From NCBI GenBank assembly GCA_017311315.1, contig CM029610.1, positions 38,084,870 to 38,148,869 of the forward strand: a stretch of 64,000 bases of DNA, in the 5' to 3' direction. The translations under genes and the position numbers were made by a program. The notes below the pieces were generated by a model that did not search any database, was not told the origin of the DNA, and saw only the letters and a program-made list of their open reading frames with translations. This document shows, one piece after another, positions 56,967 through 64,000 of this stretch; positions within the stretch are counted from its first letter, which is position 1; each line of letters opens with the position of its first letter. Origin of the DNA: Dendrocalamus latiflorus (Eukaryota; Streptophyta; Magnoliopsida; Poales; Poaceae).

Positions 56967-58377
56967 ATCACCGGATAGCAACTGACTGCTGCCCTATAAT
57001 CAGACGGTAGGTGATTAAGCAGACTTAATTACATGTTTTAATATTTTTGCACAGTATTTGTTTGAATTTTTAAATATAGAAAATAAGTTCAAAAATTATG
57101 AAATTATATGTGTAAGCTCTCGACATAATGTACTTGACAGTATAATTTTTTGGTAATTTTATTCGTTGTGAATGTTGCTCAAAAATTCGTACAATTTTGA
57201 TATTTGTAGGAGTAGTTACATATAACAAATGAGCTTCAAAAATTACAAAATTTTTATGTGAAGCCTTCCGACACAATCATAGTAATTGTGTAATTTTTTA
57301 AAAATTTTATGTACTTCGAATTTACCATGTTAATTCGTGTTAATTTAATCATAAATTAGCGATGCTCGGGCATCTTTTACAGTGCTTAATTTCTGTCCTT
57401 CGCACATATGTTGGCATGTTGCAGCTATCTTTTCTTTCGTGCTACATCCTTCACACAATTATCACTCTGTCCGTGTCGTAACCCCTCGCGCGCTCCCTCA
57501 TCCGCACTAATGTCGTTATATCCGTCTCGCCCCCCTCGTCCGCTCCCTCATCTGCACATTTGTCAGTGTTACCATGCCGTTCCCCTCGCCTGAAGTGCTG
57601 CACATCAACAAGGAGTCCTTAATTTGTGGGGTGTGCACATCGGGTTCTCTCTTCGCTCGGCCATAAATATGAACCTCTCGCAATTCGTCGTCACTCATCT
57701 CGGTCGATCATCGCAAAATCTCATTCTCGCGTTCGTCGCTCAAAATTAAGAGTGTGTAGCTCATTATTTTGAGAGCTCATTAAGAACGCGTGGCAGGAGG
57801 ACGCGGCGGTTCTAATTGCTTCTTCCGAAAGGCTGGTAATTTTTTATCGCATGATTTAGACATTGTTCCTATAGTCCTAGTTAATTAGTATTATTTTGTT
57901 AGTCATAATTAATGTAGTTTGTATTACGAAGTAAATAGGTTGTCCCTGCAATGCTGTAGGATATGGCGCTACGCACCATAGCACGTAATGCGACAGTTCG
58001 GTTTCCATCAGGTTGTGCCCCTTCCAGACGGCAGGTTCCTACCGCGAGCCATACACCAGTGAGTCAAACTTCATCCGAGTAATGTTTACACTTTGTATTT
58101 TGGAGCTCGTTTCGTAAATATAACGACTCCTACAAATATCAAAATCATATAAATTTTTGAGTAACATTCATAACAGATAAAATTGTCAAAAAATTACACA
58201 GTTAGGTACATTGTGTCGGGAGGCTGCACATAAAATTTCATAATTTTTTGAGCTCATTTGTTATATTTAAAAATTCAAACAAACAATATATAAAAAATTA
58301 GGGCAGGTAATTAAACGGACTTGTTTTAATATCCTGCTGTCTGGTCATAGGGCAGCAGGCAGCTGCCGTCCGGTGAT
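56967..58377. mobile_element. Fold-back element with long inverted arms
   Basis: ATCACCGGATAGC..CTG..TGCTGCCCTAT at the left and, reversed from the right, ATCACCGGACGGCAGCTGCC.. CTGCTGCCCTAT begin two arms of about 300 bp. They also share TTTGTTTGAATTTTTAAATAT, AAAAATTATGAAATT.TATGTG and TTTTGATATTTGTAGGAGT in inverse order. Each arm holds an internal duplication. The loop (about 57310-58085) is noncoding apart from a CGCTCCCTCATC.GCAC doublet. Similarity may extend further out on both sides. No transposase is present. It resembles fold-back or nonautonomous MULE structures; no target duplication was resolved. Confidence 0.7.
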
Positions 58378-58969
58378 AAGGCGACAGACAGCCTGCCGTT
58401 TGCTGGTGGACAGCAAAACATCATTTTTTATTATTACCAGCAGGTATTCGATTATTTTTGTAATTATGGTTACAAAACAATACCAATTGTGCCAAAAATT
58501 TCGTTTTACCACTCCGTGGTCGGTACTCACTGCCTTGGACGGACTTACGAACGCGCAATGCCTGAAAAACAAGAGCAGCAGTAGGAAAAAAAAACCCCAC
58601 TTGAGTTCTAGTGTTCCGTAATGTTGGGATAAAACGGATGCCATTTTAATGTTTTACTGCAAGTCTAGCTGCAGCTGTGTACTTGGATCGCTGACGGCAG
58701 GATATTAAAACAAGCGACGGTTGTCATCTTCCTTTCTCTCGTACCCGCCTCGTTTAAAACTAGTTGAAATTAAATTAATTGCATAAAAATATGGGCACGC
58801 AACAACATAAATATTTCGGAAAAAAAGTGGAATTTCTTTAATATTTTAGAAATACAATGTTACTGTCTCGTTAAAAACCTTACTCCCCAGAGTGGGTTTC
58901 CCGAGTAAGGAAAAGAGTACAGTAACAATATATGTATATACAAAATATTACAACATGCGTAGATAATAT
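58378..58969. other. Spacer with an extra inverted copy of an arm motif
   Basis: GGCAGGATATTAAAACAAGCGACGG at about 58686 repeats, inverted, the sequence near 58318-58342, so the fold-back family overlaps this spacer. No gene seen. Confidence 0.45.
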
Positions 58970-59257
58970 CTACTCGACAATGTCTAGGTCAGCATACGTC
59001 TGTACGATTTCGGAATCCTCCAGTTGATGTTGTTCTCGCTCTTTAGCTAATTCCTAGTCTTTGGCACATGTGATTGCCTCCACCATCCTGGGCGTAAGGG
59101 ATGATCTTCTCTCTTCTATTATTCTCCCTACCATACTGAACATCGCTTCTGAAGAGACAGTGAACACTGGCATTAGGAGAACATCCCGTGCGATCTTCTC
59201 TCTTCTATTATTCTCCCTATCTATTATTGCGATACGATTAAATATATACACGTACAA
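58970..59257 (-). pseudogene. hAT transposase C-terminal fragment
   Basis: The minus strand encodes MPVFTVSSEAMFSMVGRIIE, ERRSSLTPRMVEAITCAKD, the hAT dimerization domain signature. A TAG at 59054-59056 stands where the family usually has tryptophan. The frame then continues ELAKEREQHQLEDSEIVQTY to a stop at 58970. Upstream the transposase is missing: a 28-bp block GATCTTCTCTCTTCTATTAT... (59103-59130) is duplicated at 59192-59219 and marks where unrelated sequence was joined. Confidence 0.85.
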
Positions 59258-61097
59258 TTATTGGTAAACATTAATCCTAATCGATCTCGCGCATGCCATA
59301 ACGCCAATTTAATCCCTCATATGTGTGTATGTATATATTCACCGCTCTAACTCATGGTAGGTCTTAGGGTTATTTAAATAAATCCTTTCTTCTTGGTACC
59401 GATCCTTTCTCGTAATTAGTATGCACGTGAGTAATTATCTATACCAATAAAATTAATTCCTAAGTAAATGTTAATTGAATTATAATAAAGTATTTTGTAC
59501 GATCTCCAAGTTTTATTTTAACTAGCTGCGAATTGTTACGACTATGCTATTTAAGTTACTATATACAAGTTATTTGGCGTGCACGATTTTACAACCTAAT
59601 ATAATATTGTGAATTGGGGTATGTTATTCTAACTATCTCAATTAATTTGGCATCTTTTAATGGGTATTAATTTAGAATGTGATTATTAATTTATTTTGAT
59701 AATTATAAGTACTTATTAGTGATGTTTCTACAATTTATAATCGGCTAATAAGAATTATCTGGGCGATTAACTGCGTGATAGAGCAACCTAAAGGATATTC
59801 TAATAATTTACTTCATACCTCACCATCTAATTTATGAGTATTAGATATAAATATTTACTAGCAATGTTTTTATAATTTAATACACTAGCCATGGTTGCAA
59901 CAACGATATACTAATTTAATTGGTATGAGCTATACTTTAATCTATTGATGGCAATTCACTTATTTTAATTATTGTAATTATTGAGTAGTGGTCTTCTATT
60001 ATTTAAATGAATCTAACTACACTATCTGGTTATTTAAATCTACAACAATTGGTTCATACTATAGTACTTTAATTTAATCCGCACGGTTATAAGTTTAATC
60101 GACTAGCATCTTTTAAGTTGTCGGACCATCGTTACTTTGTCCTCATATTCTAGGGTAATCAGAGGTGAATTTCTATAATTTAAATATTACTAATCAAGTT
60201 ATCTAAGTAATTAATTATACCATTGAGTAGTTTAAATAACAACTCACAGGTTTTAATATTTACGAAGACGATCTTCCTTTTTCTCTTCCTTTTTCCTTCT
60301 TTCTTTCTTTTTTTCTCTCTCTTTCTCGGTTTCTCCACCCGATCCCTTTTTCCCCTGGCGTTCGGCCGACGCCTCGGCTCCTCCTCCTTCCTTTTCCCCA
60401 CCGCTGCCTCAGCGCCTCCGCCCTCTCTCTCTTTTCCCACAACCGCTCCCGCGCCGTCTCCCCCATCGCCCCCTCCGGCCCTCCCCCGCCGCCCCCTACC
60501 CCTCCCGCGCCGCTTCCCCTCCCTCGGCCCCCCCACCGCCCCCTCCGGCCCTCCCGCGCCGCCTCTCCCGCCGCCCCTACCCCTCCCGCGCCGCTTCCCC
60601 TCCCTCGGTCTCCCCCACCGCCCCCTCCCTCAGCCCCCCACCGCCCCTCCGGCCCTCCCCCACGCCGTCTCCCCCACCGCCCCCTCCGGCCCTCCCCCGC
60701 CGCCTCCCCCTCCCGCACGGCCTCTCCCGCCGCCCCTACCCCTCCCGCGCCGCTTCCCCTCCCTCGGCCCCCCACCGCCCCTCCCTCGGCCCCCTCCCCC
60801 GCGGCAAGCGCCTGACCTCCATGGACCCCGAGGTCCCCGACGGCCCGACCTCCCCGGCTCTGCCTCCCCGTGCCGCCCATGCCGCCGTGCCGCCCGAGGC
60901 CCGCCGTGCCGTGCCGCCCGAGGCCCGCCGTGCCATGCCGGCCCGAGCACGGCCCGATCTCCCGTGCCGTGCCGTACCGCCTACCGTGCCGGACTTTGAG
61001 GCCCGGCCCAGCCCACCGTTCGTGCCGTGCCTGAGCCGGGCCGTGCCTGCCGTGCTTCGGGCTGGCCCAAAGAAGCCCGGCCCAAGTCCCACCTCTA
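59258..61097 (-). mobile_element. Remainder of a decayed hAT element
   Basis: The right terminus reads, reversed, TAGAGGTGGGACTTGGGCC, a hAT-type end. It is followed by GC-rich subterminal GGCCCG/GGCACGG repeats (60,820-61,097) and a Pro-codon-rich low-complexity tract of repeated CCCTCCGGCCCTCCC blocks (60,340-60,830). Next come a pyrimidine tract (60,270-60,345) and AT-rich noncoding sequence to 59,258. The order mirrors the 18,359 element. I could not find the left terminus or a target duplication, so it is truncated. Confidence 0.6.
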
Positions 61098-62589
61098 GCT
61101 CCCAATCAATCCCAGGGCGGGGCCCACCTGAATACACAACTTGGCGTCAGCGGGGCCCAGGAAACGAAGCGATCAAGAGGAGATGCACCAAGAAACCGGG
61201 GAGTGCTAATGGAGGGTGGCAACTGCGCCGCTCGCTCCTCTTGGAGTCGTTCCCTCTCGTCGACGCTTTGGACTCTTTGGACCTTCTCCGTGCAAAAAAG
61301 TATGGAGACGTGTTACGGACCTGGACAGGATTGGAAGCAAGGGATGGAAAATCTGAGAGGAATCGGGTAAGAACAGGAGGGGAATCGGGGATAGGTTTCA
61401 GTTAGATGGTTGGTCGTCGTCCCCAATACATCACGCAAGCCTGGTATATGCCCTCTCCCCCAACCGGTCCCACTGTCAGTTGCACACACACATACAGCTC
61501 AATTACACGGGCTTCAATCCACAGCCTCCTTGGCTGCCCTCCCCTTGCGCCATCTTTGCTGCTAGCTCCACCGGCGGTCGCGACAAGACGCCTTACCTTT
61601 ATCTGGCGGAAAGACTACCGGCGAACGCCGCCTCTTCTTTTAGGTCGCTGGTGCATGCGTATGGGGTCCCTGGAGCCAGCGAGCGAGCGCCATCTATTCT
61701 GATCTGAACTGCGCGCGGTCGGGATTACGAGCATATCGTCACGTTGCATGAAAGCCATCACCAGCGCTGTGCCGGCGTCTCTTTGCACAAAGCCACCAGT
61801 ATTAGTGCGTGTGGGACAGAGAAATTCTTTGGGAAAACGGGACACCACCTTTGCCTCGAGTGCCCATTTGCTTTAGAGGTGTGGACCCTTGCTAGGATGG
61901 TATAACTTTGACACTATACAACGATTTGAACCCTCCAACTATGCTAGCATCATCAACACATGGTAACAAGATTCCCAAGAACCTAAAGACAGTGATTTCA
62001 ACGGCATCACAACCTACATCATGTGGAATGTCTAGAAAAAAAAAACGAAATCGTCGAGTTTTTCAGAATAAATAAACTAACCGGGCGAGGTTGCAGCACA
62101 AGTTAAAGAGGCGATCGAGCGAAGGAGAAGGGCGTTCCACGATTCTTGTTCCGAGTCTTTCTCGCGTTTAGCTTCCTTCTCCACCGCTGGTGCTGTATTT
62201 TGCTTTGCAAGAGCTCGCCCCCCTGTTGTTCTGTTTGTGAACATCTGTTCTTTCTTCAATTGATCGGTAGAACTCCTGCCTTCATTTCAAAAAAAAAAAA
62301 TCTTTGGAAAAAGAACATTGAATGTATATATGACGGTGCTTTCCTGCAAAATTCACACGGAATTCTGACGTTTTCATAGCGGCATTGACTTTTTGAGTAG
62401 TTTATACACGGAAGAAGCTGTGATTTTGTACCAATAAAATGTGTATAACTGAAAAGTTGAATGATTTGTATTACTGCCACACCCTTTACTTACATTGCAC
62501 TTCTATTTGCCATCACGTACTACTATTTACAAGGATCCAGACGACCAAAACCTGCGTGCTTAAGCACTACCCGCTTCAAGAATCGCAGT
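61098..62589. other. Spacer
   Basis: No gene I can support. Moderately GC-rich open frames at 61,100-61,850 carry no recognisable domain. 62,280-62,300 is a poly(A) run. Confidence 0.4.
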
Positions 62590-63050
62590 CTAACCTGAAA
62601 CAGCACGGACGAGAACAAATAAACCGCACACATGCAGATCATGCAGTAAGCTACGTAGCATCTCAAGGAGCAGTGCAGGCGAAGCGCTCAACAGGCGGGT
62701 CAGCGCGTTCTGCTTTGGCTGGTGGCGGCAGTAGCCGTCCTCGCTCCAGTCCAGGGCGCGCCAAAACTCCTCGGCGCTGCACGCGATGCACACGGCGACG
62801 CCCCCTTCTCCTTCTTCCACTCGACCGGCCTGTGCGCGCTCGCCTCGAAGCACCGGCGGCACAGGTACGGGACCGGCAGGTAGAAGCTCCCGACGGCCGG
62901 CTCGCCCGCCCGCACCACCCGCATCTCCTCGAACCCCTTGCCGCCCCTGTACGCCGGCGGCGGCCTCACCCACGCGGACGACGGGAGCTGCTGCCTACCC
63001 GGGGACGCGTCCTCCTACCGCGGCGCCCCACCGTCGATCACCACGTCCAT
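62590..63050 (-). pseudogene. Broken small Cys-rich gene (C2-C2 type), unassigned
   Basis: From ATG 63050 the minus strand reads MDVVIDGGAPR and stops at TAG 63015-63017, codon 12. The same frame then continues with PPPAYRGGKGFEEMRVVRAG and YLPVPYLCRRCFEASAHRPV. Near 62800 the frame changes and continues VAVCIACSAEEFWRALDWSE, DGYCRHQP, to a stop at 62590. The paired CRRC and CIAC, about 25 residues apart, suggest a zinc-binding fold. GC-rich codon use supports former coding function. I do not recognise the family. A stop and a frameshift make it a likely pseudogene unless either is a sequencing error. Confidence 0.5.
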
Positions 63051-63536
63051 GGCAGAACCGAAGCTAAAGCGAAAGATTGCCTTAGCAGAACAGGATTTTT
63101 TTTTTCGTCGCGAGAACAAATGATCTGTGTGGAGCTCTTGATTAATTTCTTCGACGGGAATCGTTGAGTAATTTCACGATCGAGGAACCGGACATGGATA
63201 GATATAGGGCGTCGTGGCTGCAATACTAGGAAGGCAACTGCGCGTTCGTTATCAGAATGGATACGCGCGAATGCTGCAGTACGTGTTCGATTTTATACAA
63301 GTTTTTCGGGCACACGGTCACACAAGCATAGAAACCTTCTGAAATATGGGAGCAATGTATCGTAGGAGAGACTAGCACACGTTATCGGTAGTACAGGAGC
63401 ACAAATGGACGCCCCCACGAATCTTCCTAAAATCCTATAGACAATCAGAACTAGCAGATACACCAAGATAAATAAAAAAAGGAAAAAAAGGCGTCTTTTG
63501 GTCAGTCGCATCGTCGTGTGATATCCAAATATCCAA
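63051..63536. other. Spacer and kinesin 3' UTR
   Basis: Contains the presumed 3' untranslated region of the minus-strand kinesin gene. No other feature seen. Confidence 0.45.
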
Positions 63537-63864
63537 TCAACCGAACGAAGGGATCCCATATCTCCAGCCGTTAGAGGATCGCCGGGTGGGCTGCTGTTGC
63601 GGCGCGAAGCTGAGCCCAAACATCTCCCTCAGGACCTGGCCTGGCTCCTGGAGCCCGATCAGCTTGGCGACCAGGGACGCGCTCTCCCTGACATGCTCCA
63701 GGTCTTTGGTCTCGGTCCAAAGGCGACGCGCAACCTGCAGTTTTCTCTTCTTGGAGTCCAGTGAAACACCCCATTTGGTGTACATATGCTCTCTTTCCTC
63801 CACGGAGAACCGCTTCTGCATCTGCCTGGCAAGCATCTCCCTCTCGCGTTGCAGCTTCTTAGCG
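63537..63864 (-). CDS. 3' exon of a KIN-7/NACK-type kinesin gene (partial)
   Basis: The minus strand encodes LQREREMLARQMQKRFSVEE, REHMYTKWGVSLDSKKRKLQ, ARRLWTETKDLEHVRESASL and VAKLIGLQEPGQVLREMFGL. This is the conserved C-terminal domain (NACK_C, formerly DUF3490) of plant KIN-7 kinesins, which act in phragmoplast expansion or related microtubule functions. It ends WRYGIPSFG and stops at 63537. The acceptor is placed after CAG at 63865-63867 because similarity starts there; an alternative acceptor near 63921 would add about 19 residues. The motor domain and all earlier exons lie beyond the right edge. The subfamily member is not determined. Confidence 0.85.
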
Positions 63865-64000
63865 CTGCGTACGGCAGAATATTGTTGGGTTATGAGGTGT
63901 TCCAAGGGGTGTATAACCTTTATGACAAAAGGAAATGAAGAAAATTAGTACATTACTCACCTCGCAACAGGGGAAGTACTCAGGCTGCCTACTATCACAT

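Noticed and set aside
60223..60999. Proline-rich 258-aa ORF
   Set aside because: It comes from CCCTCCGGCCCTCCC simple repeats inside a decayed hAT element. No domain or conserved frame is seen.

Overview
The window is plant nuclear DNA and most likely comes from a grass. The reasons are GC-rich first exons, intron-rich genes that match monocot families, dense MITEs, and nested LTR, hAT and MULE transposons. I cannot name the species.

Layout. 1-1.97 kb: two MITE-like elements and an unassigned membrane-segment ORF. 1.97-6.36 kb (-): a complete 9-exon vacuolar processing enzyme (legumain) gene. 6.97-11.2 kb (+): a complete 7-exon HOP/STI1 co-chaperone gene. These two are divergent and share about 615 bp of intergenic DNA, which holds two heat-shock-element clusters on the HOP side and a G-box on the VPE side. 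11.66-12.12 kb: a broken, truncated vacuolar-iron-transporter-like pseudogene. 12.2-22.7 kb: MITEs, AT-rich degenerate repeats and decayed Copia-type retrotransposon sequence, with a clean 1.45-kb hAT-like element inserted at 18,359-19,807. 23.9-29.0 kb (-): a complete 3-exon ATG13 autophagy gene whose 3.2-kb first intron has collected a LINE fragment and several short transposons. 29.4-36.5 kb: LTR remnants, a nested solo LTR, a nested hAT element and a PIF/NAM-associated gene fragment.

36.9-43.3 kb: a young LTR retrotransposon with nearly identical 248/247-bp LTRs and a 5-bp target duplication. It has no pol. It carries a short gag-like ORF, a long antisense ORF with its own TATA-like box, and about 51 tandem copies of a 65/66-bp satellite before the 3' LTR. 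This is the architecture of the Tat (Grande/RetroSat2/Ogre) lineage, where such 3' arrays can seed satellite DNA. A solo LTR of the same family lies at 31.2 kb.

44.2-49.1 kb: a hAT-like element, repeats and MITEs. 49.15-54.63 kb: a 5.5-kb Mutator-like element with a perfect 9-bp target duplication and terminal inverted repeats of roughly 110 bp. It holds a frameshifted mudrA-type transposase and an intact, convergent two-exon GRF zinc-finger gene. 55.7-56.2 kb (-): an intronless ATL-type RING-H2 ubiquitin ligase gene with a duplicated upstream block. 56.97-58.38 kb: a fold-back element with long inverted arms. 58.97-61.1 kb: a decayed hAT element with a transposase C-terminal remnant. 62.6-63.05 kb: a broken Cys-rich gene. 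63.5 kb to the edge (-): the 3' end of a KIN-7/NACK-type kinesin gene that continues past the window.

The host genes (protease, chaperone, autophagy, ubiquitin ligase, kinesin) do not form one pathway. The order looks like ordinary grass gene islands separated by transposon clusters. The most noteworthy structures are the satellite-bearing LTR element and the MULE carrying a GRF gene.
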